From positions 1 to 64,000 of the forward strand of contig OW568870.1 of assembly GCA_938743325.2 (NCBI GenBank): a stretch of DNA of 64,000 nucleotides, in the 5' to 3' direction. The position numbers and the translations under genes are program-made. The DNA comes from Pycnococcus provasolii (taxonomy: Eukaryota; Chlorophyta; Pseudoscourfieldiophyceae; Pseudoscourfieldiales; Pycnococcaceae). The notes beneath the pieces are model-generated. The model worked only from the letters and a program-made list of their open reading frames with translations. It made no database searches and was not told the origin of the DNA. The number at the start of each line of letters is the position of its first letter. Within the stretch, counting starts at the first letter, position 1. Below are positions 52,673 to 62,585 of the stretch, piece after piece.

Positions 52673-52700
52673 GGAACCCCTAAACGGAACCCCTAAACGG
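52673..52700. promoter_or_regulatory. Direct repeat GAACCCCTAAACG upstream of MATE gene
   Basis: Two abutting copies of GAACCCCTAAACG, about 75 bp before the MATE start, an example of the AACCCCTAA promoter motif. Confidence 0.7.
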
Positions 52701-52772
52701 AAGGCACGCTCCCTAGCTCTCCCTACCAGACAGACAACGTCCCCCTCTCAGCCACTTCTCAGCCACACATAC

Positions 52773-54269
52773 ATGACGGCATGGCCGCAGGAAATCGGCG
52801 CGCAGCTCGCGGGCGCGCTGCCGCTCCTGCTCTTCAACGTCTCGCAGTTCGCGCTCAACCTCGCGTCCATGGCGGCGGTGGGGCAGCTTGGAGACCTCGA
52901 GCTAGCGGGGGCCTCGCTGGCAATCTCCTTCAGCAACGTCAGCGGCCTGTCGCTCGTGATTGGCGTGTCGTTCGCCCTGGAGACGCTGGTCAGCCAGTCG
53001 AACGGCGCAAAGAGGTACGCAGATTGCGGTGTCCATCTCCAGCGATCCTTCGTCACGTGCTTTGCCATCATGGTGCTTGTCTCAACCTTTTGGCTCCTGG
53101 GTCCTCGCATATTCTTGGCCCTTGGACAGCCTGCGAAGGTTAGCGAGTTGGCTGGAATCTACCTCGTCTGGCTGATGCCTGCTGTGTGGGGTCAAGCCAT
53201 CAGCAACTCCATTCAGCGATTTCTCCAGGCACAAGGGGACTTCACGCCTCTGCTCGTACTTAGCATGCCGCTTTTTGCTATCCAGCTTGCACTTCTCTAC
53301 GTTCTCGCCAAGCCAAGTGCCATGGGCTACAAAGGTGCCGCCATGGCTTCGAACATAACCAGCTGGGTAGGCGCTCTCGCCCTTGCCGCGTACGTCATCG
53401 TGTGTGAGTCAAGAAGACCAGACGAGACAGAACGACGGTGGGGCGGATTTACGAAAGCCGCGCTCGACCTGCGGGAGCTATGCAATTTTGTGAAGATTGC
53501 ATTCTTCTCAATGTTAATGATTATCGTTGAATGGTGGGCATTCGAGGTGCAAATCCTTCTCAGCGGCTTGCTTCCCAACTCTGAAGGTGGTGAGACAACA
53601 GCGGCATCCGCAATCTGCTTTAGCACGGTCGCGGCGCTCTTCACAGCCGCGCTTGGACTCAGCTCGACAAGCTCGTCAAGGGTGGGAAATGCGCTCGGCG
53701 AAGGAGATGCTTCGCTTGCTTACTTTCGTGCAAAAGTCACATTGGCGATAACTGCGTGCTACCAGCTCTTCGTTTTTCCACTTCTCATGCGATATGGACG
53801 CAACTGGGCTTCCGTCTTCTCGTCTGGATCGTCTGACTCGGAGGTTCTCGAGCATGTCAGCCGCATTTTGCCCGTGGTTGGCCTGGCGACCATTGGCGAC
53901 TGCTTTCAAGGGGTGCTCTCTGGCATCATTCGAGGATGTGGAAGGCAGGATGCGGGAAGTGCCATCAATGTCGTCTGCTATTATGTGATTGGCATACCCC
54001 TTGGTGCCACACTAGCATTTGGCGGTCACTTTGGTATTCTGGGACTTTGGATTGGCATCGCCGTTGGATGCAATACGCAGGCGATCAGCTTGGGTACTCT
54101 TGTCGCGCGAACAGATTGGGACAAGGAGGCACGCAAGGCTGTGGAAGGGATGTGCGCCTCAGCCGCAGTGGACGCGCCAAGCACGGAGCTTGGTGACGTC
54201 AAGGTTGACGGTGAGGAGGAGGACGACGACGAGGATGACAACGAATCTTCGCGGCTTCTCGGAGCATAG
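52773..54269 (+). CDS. MATE family multidrug/toxin efflux transporter
   Basis: A 498-residue polytopic membrane protein with twelve predicted helices in two repeated halves. Family blocks: ALPLLLFNVSQFALNLASMAAVGQLGDLELAGASLA, GVSFALETLVSQSNGAKRY, WLMPAVWGQAISNSIQRFLQAQGDF, YKGAAMASNITSW, FFSMLMIIVEWWAFEVQILLSGLLP, LSSTSSSRVGNALGEGDA and FQGVLSGIIRGCGRQDAGS. It resembles the plant DTX/TT12-type MATE proteins, which export organic cations or secondary metabolites in exchange for protons. The C-terminus is an acidic cytosolic tail (EEEDDDEDDNESSRLLGA). The 3' flank carries a copy of the dispersed element. Confidence 0.93.
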   Translation: MTAWPQEIGAQLAGALPLLLFNVSQFALNLASMAAVGQLGDLELAGASLAISFSNVSGLSLVIGVSFALETLVSQSNGAKRYADCGVHLQRSFVTCFAIMVLVSTFWLLGPRIFLALGQPAKVSELAGIYLVWLMPAVWGQAISNSIQRFLQAQGDFTPLLVLSMPLFAIQLALLYVLAKPSAMGYKGAAMASNITSWVGALALAAYVIVCESRRPDETERRWGGFTKAALDLRELCNFVKIAFFSMLMIIVEWWAFEVQILLSGLLPNSEGGETTAASAICFSTVAALFTAALGLSSTSSSRVGNALGEGDASLAYFRAKVTLAITACYQLFVFPLLMRYGRNWASVFSSGSSDSEVLEHVSRILPVVGLATIGDCFQGVLSGIIRGCGRQDAGSAINVVCYYVIGIPLGATLAFGGHFGILGLWIGIAVGCNTQAISLGTLVARTDWDKEARKAVEGMCASAAVDAPSTELGDVKVDGEEEDDDEDDNESSRLLGA

Positions 54270-54277
54270 CGATCGTA

Positions 54278-54344
54278 CAGTAATGAAGTGTACTTTACTC
54301 TGTCCAGCTGTCGTCCTTTCACACCATTCACTTTCACCATTCAC
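54278..54344 (+). repeat. 3'-flank dispersed element, copy 3
   Basis: CAGTAATGAAGTGTACTTTA, CTCTGTCCAGCTGTCGTCCT and TTCACACCATTCACTTTCAC in order. It begins 8 bp after the MATE stop and is nearly the same as the copy at 50724. Confidence 0.85.
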
Positions 54345-54384
54345 TTTACTAGATATACATGTTGTAGTTACTATAATCTTTTTT

Positions 54385-57210
54385 TCAGGTCTCCTCGCCG
54401 TTTTTCTTGGCGGCACGTTCCAACGCCACCTTTCTGAGAAGCTCGCGGCGCACACCGCCACGACGCTTGGCGGATGCAAGCGCAAGTGCCGCGGCAGCAG
54501 ACGGGGCTGCTGACGTGCTCTCCGCTCTCCTCTCTTCCGCCGCCGCCTTCGCAGCTGCATCCTGCCGCTGCTGCTCGTCATCCTCGAGACTTGACAGCTC
54601 GTCGCGACAAATGGAATTCAGCATCCACGCATCGTCACACGCCGCGCGAATCTTGTCAGCTAGGTAGGCGCGGCGTTCGTCATTCGAGGACAGCACATCC
54701 CACTCGTAGTATGGCACGCTCTCGAATGTCCATCCACTCCGCTCGAGGAGACGGTGCTTCAGCTGCGTAGCACCTCCGGGATGAGGCAACACCTCGCCAT
54801 CGCCTTGCCATGGGCAAACGAAATAGTGATGCGGACCATCCACCTCGATAGCAAGAGGCTTAAGGTCCCACGGCTTGCGCGGAAGCCACGGCGCGGTGGC
54901 GTCGTCATCTTGCGCCGCCGTGTCGCATTCCTCCTTCGCGCTGCCAGCAGCCTCGCATTGGCGCCAACGCAAGTACGACAGCCGTGTAGCGTCGGGCGTG
55001 GGCAGCAACGCAACGTCGATGGCGAATCCCGTGCTGACCTCGAAGCGCGCATCGCCCATCGCAAAGCGCTCCTCACGAACGAGCGAACGAGCACCAATGC
55101 CACCGCAATCCACCGTGGCGCCGCCGGGTGCTGCAAACTCGTGCACGACGCGCGCGCTCGACAGCTTGCCTTTGGTGGGCGCGCAGATGCGGCGCAGCGT
55201 GTCAATCACATTCGAATGCAGGCGCGAAAAGTGCAGGTACCCCGCCCCGTCTGCCCGGTCGCCGTCGCCGTCGCCGTCGCCACCGCCGACCCTCGCCCAC
55301 GCACAGTAGGCGGCATAACGCGCCCGGCCATCGTACCACAGGCTCTCGAGCGTGCTAGCCGTCGGCGCGAGCGCCGCCGCCGCCGCCACGCCGGGTGCCA
55401 CTCGTGCTGAGGTGTCGAGGCGAAGCGTTAGGTCGAGCTGGTAGACCATTGCAAGCTCGCTGCGGCTGAATGCGCCATCCGCATGCTCCGAAATTCGTTC
55501 GCGAAGCCACGCGAGCGCCTCCGGTGGCACGTCTGATGCGCCACCACATATCGCCAGGCTCCAAGCGAGCTGGGCCACCGCCGCGGCGTCTGGCACGTTC
55601 GACTCTGCAGCTGTCGCGGCGAGGTGCTCGAGGGTAGCGCGCGGTAGATTCGCGGTGGTATGACCCACTCGTGCGAGCGCGTGACACGCGGAGCACATTG
55701 CGGATGAGTGAGTTCTTCCCGCACCGCTGCCGCTCTCTAGCAGCAGCACGGCGGCGGCGTCGAGCGAGGAGGCGTGAGAATTCGAATACCATCCAAGCTC
55801 AGAGAGTCCGACGAGAGCCATGGTGATGTCCAGGAATGCTATTCGCAACTTCGGCGGAGGCGAGTCGGCGGCGGTGGGGGGAATCGTGCACGCTCTCTTG
55901 AGCACGTCCACGAGCGTGCGCCCCTGCCGCGCCGTTGGCGGTGCACGCGCACGGCCGCAGCACCACAGGATGCTCGCGGCGAGGCGAGGCGAAGGGCGTA
56001 TCTTCTCCGCGCCAAGAAGGCACACTGACGCAAGCATGCCACGCGCTTCGTCCTGCAGCACATCCGCAGGTTCGCCGTTCGACTCTGCCGTCTGCAGCCG
56101 CCGTGCCACGGCAAAAGCTAGCTGCGCGAGGCTCTTGCACGTCACCGCCTCATTTTTCCTCTCGACGCCGTGATTTCGCATTGCTCTTGTCGTCGTTCGC
56201 AGACTCGCGCAGAGTGCCTCGTTCGCGGTGTGCTTCGTTTCTCCCGACAGATACGGCGCAATGTCCGCGAGACTCACGACGAGCGTGCTCGCGTGATCGA
56301 GTACGAGAGGCTTTCTGACGAAATCGCACACGCGCACGACGTGCTCACAGACGGCACTTGCCAGCTGCGTCTCCTTTTGAGACCACGCGCCTCGAGCACG
56401 CCAAGAGACGAGCACGTTCAGCGCGGTTGAGCACATGCGCACATCCGCAATGCTCGGCGGCGCTTGACTTGTGCGCTCTTCGTCGAGCAGGCTTAGCAAC
56501 GCGCCGACGAGCGCGTCGTGCGCCGCCAGCGCCTCTCGACTTGATAGCTGCGACATGCGTGTTCCCTCGTACAGACTCCACATGAGGTTTGCCGCCTCGT
56601 TCGCGTCAAACAGAAGGAGTCCTCTAGCCATCCTTCGGTCGTGAGGCTTGCGTGCGACGGCAACGTCAGCCGCCCTACGTGCGACGTAGTTTGCGGCGAC
56701 GGGAAGGGGCATTGCTTTGGGCCCGCCTTTCGCAACGACTGCAGTATCCTCGAAGAGTTTTGGCAGTTTGGCCTGTGCCCAAGCGACGTTCACAATGCTC
56801 TGCGCGCTGACTTCGTCGCGTGCGCTAGACGCCATTCTGCCAAAGTGGTTCGCGAGCACGGCCAGGTTACGCGCATCTCGTTTGGCGGTCTGCGAACCCC
56901 TTCGACTTCTCCTTCTGGAAAGCGTGCGCTTGGCGTAGTGCGTGATGGCCGTGCTCACGTTGACTGCGTTGAGTGCGTCCTCCTGCGCGACTGCGAATTC
57001 CAGCAAGGTGGTCGCGTCGCCTTGCGCGACGATGGCGCGGTTCAGCGCGACGTGCAACGCCTCCGCCGACGGTTCGCTCTCCGTCGCCGCGACGCGCCTG
57101 GAACCAACTGCTGCCAAGTTGCGCGCACCTCTCCAGCCAAGCCTGCTCAAGTTCCTCGGCGCGCCCCCGTGGAGGCCGATGCGGGCCCGCGACGGCGCGT
57201 GGGCGGACAT
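54385..57210 (-). CDS. RAP-domain protein, predicted organellar RNA-binding (OPR-like)
   Basis: A 941-residue protein from ATG 57210; the leader (MSAHAPSRARIGLHGGAPRNLSRLGWRGARN) is rich in arginine and lacks acids, so it is likely to enter mitochondria or plastid. The body has repeated degenerate helical units of about 38 residues (SIVNVAWAQAKLPKL, EAANLMWSLYEG, KSLAQLAFAVARRLQ, ASILWCCGRARAP, AQLAWSLAICG), the OPR/FASTK-type pattern. The C-terminal RAP domain has LKPLAIEVDGPHHYFVCPWQG and LERSGWTFESVPYYEWDVL. Such proteins control stability or splicing of organelle transcripts. It is divergent from the kinase gene, sharing a 457-bp promoter. Confidence 0.88.
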   Translation of the reverse strand: MSAHAPSRARIGLHGGAPRNLSRLGWRGARNLAAVGSRRVAATESEPSAEALHVALNRAIVAQGDATTLLEFAVAQEDALNAVNVSTAITHYAKRTLSRRRSRRGSQTAKRDARNLAVLANHFGRMASSARDEVSAQSIVNVAWAQAKLPKLFEDTAVVAKGGPKAMPLPVAANYVARRAADVAVARKPHDRRMARGLLLFDANEAANLMWSLYEGTRMSQLSSREALAAHDALVGALLSLLDEERTSQAPPSIADVRMCSTALNVLVSWRARGAWSQKETQLASAVCEHVVRVCDFVRKPLVLDHASTLVVSLADIAPYLSGETKHTANEALCASLRTTTRAMRNHGVERKNEAVTCKSLAQLAFAVARRLQTAESNGEPADVLQDEARGMLASVCLLGAEKIRPSPRLAASILWCCGRARAPPTARQGRTLVDVLKRACTIPPTAADSPPPKLRIAFLDITMALVGLSELGWYSNSHASSLDAAAVLLLESGSGAGRTHSSAMCSACHALARVGHTTANLPRATLEHLAATAAESNVPDAAAVAQLAWSLAICGGASDVPPEALAWLRERISEHADGAFSRSELAMVYQLDLTLRLDTSARVAPGVAAAAALAPTASTLESLWYDGRARYAAYCAWARVGGGDGDGDGDRADGAGYLHFSRLHSNVIDTLRRICAPTKGKLSSARVVHEFAAPGGATVDCGGIGARSLVREERFAMGDARFEVSTGFAIDVALLPTPDATRLSYLRWRQCEAAGSAKEECDTAAQDDDATAPWLPRKPWDLKPLAIEVDGPHHYFVCPWQGDGEVLPHPGGATQLKHRLLERSGWTFESVPYYEWDVLSSNDERRAYLADKIRAACDDAWMLNSICRDELSSLEDDEQQRQDAAAKAAAEERRAESTSAAPSAAAALALASAKRRGGVRRELLRKVALERAAKKNGEET

Positions 57211-57297
57211 GGTTTGAGAAAGACAGCAGGGAAGGGAAGGGAAGGGAAGGGAAGGGGACGGCGGCGGGTGAGGGTCCAATCCAACGACGGAATAATT

Positions 57298-57342
57298 GGG
57301 GGTTAGGTTTGGGGGTTGGAGGCATGCCGAACCCCGAATATC
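57298..57342. promoter_or_regulatory. Telo-box-like and ACCCCGAATATCC elements, RAP / kinase promoter
   Basis: GGGGGTTAGGTTTGGGGGTT followed by CCGAACCCCGAATATCC in the divergent promoter between 57210 and 57668. Confidence 0.6.
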
Positions 57343-57667
57343 CGATCGCGCCCACAGATCGCTCTTCTTCTTCATATTCTCTCCTCCGTGACGCGTTGTT
57401 TCGTTTCCAAGGGTGTTGTTACAATTGTTCGGTACCTTTTTTCCTTTTCTCGCTCGAGTGTGTGACTCATTTCCTCCGTCCTCCGTGTCGCACGCCTGCT
57501 TTCTGTCTGCTTTCTGTCGCCTGCCTGCTTTCACTCTTGCGTGTCGTCGCTGTACTGTATCAGTCCTGCTTGCTTGCCTGCCTCATTCATTGCTCTCATC
57601 ATCATCATTGATCACTCGGACTGGACGTCGTCGTCCAGTTCATTCTTTCAGTTTTCAGTTTTCATTC

Positions 57668-60600
57668 ATGCCTCCTTCATCCGTATTCACAAACTTGAGG
57701 AAGAAGAAGACGAAAGGGGCAGCAGCAGCGTCAAGTAGTCCGTCAAACTCGGGGTCCACCACCAGAGATGATGATAGCGGCGACTCCTCTGCCGCTTACG
57801 AAGAATCCGAGGAGTCCGCCGGCGGGGATCGCCGACGACGGCACCACCATCAGCATCACACGGAGGAGGAGGGAGGCGCAGCACCGTCGACGCCGCGGTC
57901 GCGCGAAATGATTGTCACGCGCATGCAGATGGCGGCGGCGTCCAACGACGTACGAGAACTCAAGTCCATCCTCGCGAACGCCGCGGCGAAGCTCGGCGTG
58001 CACGCAGGAGACGCAAGCGCGCTCGATGGAAGGACGCCCCTGCATGCAGCCAGCGCGCACGGCGCGTACGACATCGTCGAGTTCCTGATTCGGGTCGAAA
58101 AGGTGTCGCTCAACGCACGCGACCTGTGGGGTGCGACGCCGCTGCAGGATGCAGTCAGGAATCGCAAGCCAGAAATCACCGCGCTACTCAACGACGCGGG
58201 TGCGAAAATCAGCGGCGAGGGAGGCGTGCTGCTTTCGCTCGACGAGTGGAGTCGACAACATGCCATGCACATGCTCGTGGAAGCGCAGTGGGAAATCGAC
58301 CCGTCGGAACTCAGGCTTGGACCATGCCTCGGCCAAGGCTCGTTCGGGAATGTCAACCTCGCGTGGTGGCGTGGCACCCAGGTGGCGGTGAAAACCATTC
58401 GAAGGTCGCTCGTCAATGAGGAGGATGCCATGGGCATATTCTGGGGAGAACTTGGCCTAATGTGCTCACTGCGTCACCCGAACATTGTCGCATTCCTAGG
58501 AGCGGTGACAAATGTTGGGCCAGCTGACAACCCGATGATCGTCTGTGAAGCTCTGCCGGGTGGCACGGTCGCAGATCTGCTCGAGGAACTCAGCGAAGTG
58601 GCGGCTGAGAAGATGCGAGCACGGCATGCGGGCATTGGACTTTGGAATATGTTTCGACGTGCGTATGAGGCGATGATTCCGTCAGATAGTGACGGTGACA
58701 GAGCTGGTGGCGGGGGAGGTGGAGTGCTGTACACCCCGCGATCGGCGCGCATGAGCGTGCGTGAAGCTGTCAAATATGCACTTGACACCGCACGTGGCAT
58801 GGCTTACCTGCACGGTAGAAGACCCGAGGCGATTATACATCGCGACTTGAAACCAGAAAATCTCCTACTCGACTTGAACGGGAACGTGAAGATCACAGAC
58901 TTTGGCCTTTCAAAGGTTGCGGTGGCGCTGCAACCACAGGTTGCGGTGGCCGCAGGTGCCGATGATGACAAATACCCTGCGACAACGTTGAGCGCTTTTG
59001 CACGAGCACCGAACAAAACGCTCGCCGGGGCGAGTCATGTCGACTTGGTGGAGCTTGGACTCGCCGCCATGGCTGATGATGATGACGACGACGACGACGA
59101 GGAGGAGGATGAAGAAGTGGAGCAGGAAAAGAAGTCGAAGAAGGCAAAGAAGAAGAAAGAGGAGGAGAAGACCAGCCGCATGAAATTCGGTAAGCCAATC
59201 AAGCCCGTCACACGACCAGGACGCATGTCAAGTGCGCATGGCCTCTTGACGCTCAAACGACATAGCTTGGAAACGCAGGGTGCTGCTGCAATCATCGGCA
59301 GTGCTGCACCATCGACGTCGGCATCTTCATATGATTACATCGACACGGCGGCAATGGCAGAAGTTCGTATGCGTGCCCTGATGGAAAGGGATCGGCGCCC
59401 AGGTGTGCGTAATCGCCTTGACAACATCCACGAAGAGTTTGGTGGCGGATTCAGTGCTCCGAGCACGGTGCGAGAGTACGATTATGATCCAGACGACGAT
59501 CATACCTTCCACGGAGGCGACAGCGCGAGGTGGTGGCTCAACGAAGGAAGGGGCTTCGACGACGGAGACAACGACGACGCACTACCACCAACGAAAACGC
59601 CGCTGGAAAGGAAGCATACGCTCGTCATCGCTGATATCAAGCCAGTGTCTGAGGGGATTATGGCAGCGGAGGAGGCGTATGAGGTGGGCACCTACCTTTA
59701 CATGGCACCAGAATTGTACCGACATGAGGCACGATACAGTTCCAAGGTACGTGATAGAAATAGATTCGTCATTTCGTCGTCACAACAACAAGTCAACAAC
59801 ACCAAACTTACCACCAACCTTCAATACAAACAAATAGGTGGATGTTTACTCTTACTCGATGATCCTCTTCGAACTTTTCGAGGGCCATCCTCCATTCCTG
59901 GACGAGTATCACGACACGGAGTCCATTGCAGCCGCGGCGGCGCTTGGATACCGCCCTCGCTTTCACCACACGCCACTTGCTCTACGCCGCCTCATCCGGC
60001 GCTGCTGGGACCCCGATCCACGCATGCGCCCACGATTTCGCGACCTGGCTTTGGAGTTGGAGGGAATCGCCACAGCCTTGGAGGAGGATCTCGACCGTGA
60101 CTTGCACGCCGAGCGTCAGTGGTACGTTGCCTGCAATTTTGTCGTATTCATCGTCATGGTGATCTTAGCGTGGCTTTCTCTCCTTCTGTCTGATCAGTAC
60201 GAGTTGGCGTGCGAAGACCTTTACTATCATAACAACCAACGTCATCGTCATCATCATACGGTCTTCGCGATGATCATGACGATGGTAGGAGGAGGGGTGA
60301 CGATGAGGGCAGACGGCAGCGGCGGTGGTGGTAAGGGTATCATCACCACAGGAGGAGGAGCCTCCGGCAATCGTACGCCTCCGCCTTTATTCGGCGGATC
60401 GAACATTGCATTTGGACGCGATGGTCTGCCCTTTGTCATACTTGCACCTATTCTTGCAGCCATAAGCTCGTTCATGTACCTCAGCCCACACGCTGCCGCC
60501 GAGCTGGAGCAGTGGGTGAACGAGACGAGAAGCTTGCGTAAGGCGGCATCGTACCTGGGCGTGGGAACTTTTTCGGGCACCTGGAATGCGATTCGTGCTT

Positions 60601-61484
60601 GCGTCGGATTAGCAGTGCCAGAAAATCAGCCAGTGCAGACTGCTCGAGAGGTGGTCGACGTGACGGCTAGCTACTACAGTGTCTTCGTGGAAGACAGCAG
60701 CGAAGCGCCGCCACCATCTTCAGCTGCTGCTGGCGTGGAGGCGGAGTCTTCGGCTCGCATCGTCGCCGCGGCGGCTGCCGGACACCAGCGCCCACCTCCT
60801 CAAGCTTTCTCCTCGGCGAATGGTTCGCTGTGGCTAGCATCCTGGGGACGCAAGTGCGGACGTTTGCTGACATGGTGCCTAGGCCTGCTTAATCGCCTCT
60901 CGACCGTCTCGCTAATCCTGATTGGATATGTGTTGTTCATTTCGTTGCACCGCCACCATGATCTGAACAATTTCTTCTACGCACCCACACCCGTGGAGGT
61001 TGAGGATGAAAAAAGTGCCGCGGGCATTTGCGTGAGCCCTTCTCGCACGCATGAGGCCAGTGCACTGTGCAGGTCCTTACACACGAAGTTTCGCATGTTC
61101 CAAGCAAGCCTTGCATCGATGGTAGTGCTTGGCGTGGTTCAGATTGGGCTTCTTGTGATTCACGCGATTCACTACAAGAAGCACCTTCGCGATGCGACGA
61201 GCGCTGCATCGCGCGCGCAGGATCGCGCGGATCGCATGAAGAACAAGGTGCACAACGCGCGCGGCAACGGTCCCATCTACCGCAATGCGAACGTGAATCG
61301 CATTCCTCCGGAGGAGCGCGCGGCGGCGGCGAACGGCGTTCCCAAGTGGATGACGTTTGCGGGCGGTCACGAGTCGGCACGCCTCGCGGACTTGCATGCG
61401 GATCCCACCGAGCAGTACCTTCTGCAAAGAGGGGAAAGCAGTGAAATGCACGAGAGTATGTTGTCGGTGGCGGCGTCTGGTTGA
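57668..61484 (+). CDS. Ankyrin / TKL-type protein kinase with C-terminal membrane helices, two exons
   Basis: Exon 1 is 57668-59746 and exon 2 is 59838-61484, joined in phase 0 across a 91-bp intron (GTACGT donor, CA-rich 3' end). The product has 1241 residues. Residues 81-180 are two to three ankyrin repeats (GRTPLHAASAHGAYDIVEFLI, GATPLQDAVRNRKPEITALL). The kinase domain has GQGSFGNV (222), catalytic Lys 242, HRDLKPEN (391) and DFG (411-413). The APE motif (MAPELYRH) comes only at 680-682, after an insert with acidic and lysine runs. VDVYSYSMILFELFEG and CWDPDPRMRP follow. Four hydrophobic helices lie near 788-812, 889-910, 1043-1066 and 1114-1138. It is like integrin-linked/ankyrin TKL kinases of plants, but membrane-anchored at the C-terminus. 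Confidence 0.88.
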
Positions 61485-61535
61485 CGACGGAAGTAAAAAG
61501 TAACAAGTGTGAATCGTGCGCCAAGATAAATAATA

Positions 61536-61549
61536 TTACATGTTGTTGT

Positions 61550-61587
<38 letters not shown>

Positions 61588-62135
61588 TTGTTTGCACGGC
61601 GAGTGTTGAACGGGAACAACCAAAGCACGTGCACGACGCCTGAGAAGTACACGAGCGCGACGAACGGCGCGGCATATCCGAACACGCCCCAGAAGGCTCC
61701 GCACCACGTCGCCCAACCTGCAAGCAGGAGAAACGCGCCAGCGGCGCACGCGCTTGGGTGCGTCTCGTTCCAGTTTTCGTTCGGCGCGGTCACAGCAAGG
61801 TACAACATGATCGCCGCCTGGAGTGCGATGATTGCGTAGAATCCGACGAGCGTCGTGTCGTCGACGCGCGCATCAGGCTCCCAGTGCAAGGCCAGAGCGT
61901 TTCTGCGCCCGTCTCCGAACCAAGCGGCTGCTCCCGCAACGGCGATCCACACGAACGTCTCGAGGAGACGCCGCGCCTTGGACCCGCGTTGTCTCGACTC
62001 CGCGTACGCGAGGAGCGCTTTGGTGGTTGTTTCGTCGAAGATCTGAGGCGGCGGCGGCGGCGGCGGCGGATGTCCAGTTGCAGGAGTTGCGTGAGCTGAC
62101 GTTGAGGTGGAGGCTGAGGCGGCACGTCTGTGCAT
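61536..62135 (-). CDS. TMEM128: TMEM128-like four-helix membrane protein
   Basis: A 199-residue protein from ATG 62135 (MHRRAASASTS). After a proline-run leader (PPPPPPPP) come four hydrophobic segments: LETFVWIAVAGAAAWFG, LVGFYAIIALQAAIMLYLAV, CAAGAFLLLAGWATWCGAFWGVFG and AAPFVALVYFSGVVHVLWLF. The order and the NWNETHPS/YP loop before helix 3 resemble TMEM128. The function of the family is poorly known, with an ER location expected. The C-terminus is asparagine-rich (NNSNSNSNSSSNNNNNN), coded by a GTT/GCT repeat on plus that probably varies in length. Confidence 0.7.
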
Positions 62136-62451
62136 CACCTGTGCGTCTGTGCACGGCTGAGGCAGCGCGCACGCGGGTGATGTTGAGTGTTGAGTGTGGA
62201 GTTTGGAGTGTTGGAGGCGGGAGCTTGCATGCAGGAGGCGCGAAGACGGGAGGGCGGGACGGGACGGGAGGAGGAACTTGACCACCTCAGTCGACGTCAA
62301 GCAAAGGTAAAAGCACGAGGAACCAGCAGTGCCCGGCCGGCCGCGAAGGTTAAGGGTAAAGAAAGAACCAATACCGGTTATTACAGGACACACATCAACT
62401 TCGAAGGCGGAGGGTTGGGTTGGGGGTTCCATCACAGAGGCATGAGGGAGC

Positions 62452-62477
62452 GATTAGGTTAGGACTTTGGGGTTTGC
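62452..62477. promoter_or_regulatory. Telo-box-like element, TMEM128 / AKR2-like promoter
   Basis: GATTAGGTTAGGACTTTGGGGTTTGC in the 450-bp divergent promoter; GGGTTGGGTTGGGGGTTCC lies 40 bp upstream of it. Confidence 0.5.
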
Positions 62478-62585
62478 GATGTGGTACAGTATTATGGATA
62501 GATTTTTAGATTGATCGGGGATTCGATTTTGCTTTTCGATTTTCACCTCCTCCCCCGAGCACACCGCACCCACAATATACGCACC

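Noticed and set aside
60937-61749. Minus-strand open frame with a poly-glutamine run
   Set aside because: The run is the antisense of the asparagine-coding repeat of the TMEM128-like gene plus shadow of the kinase exon 2.
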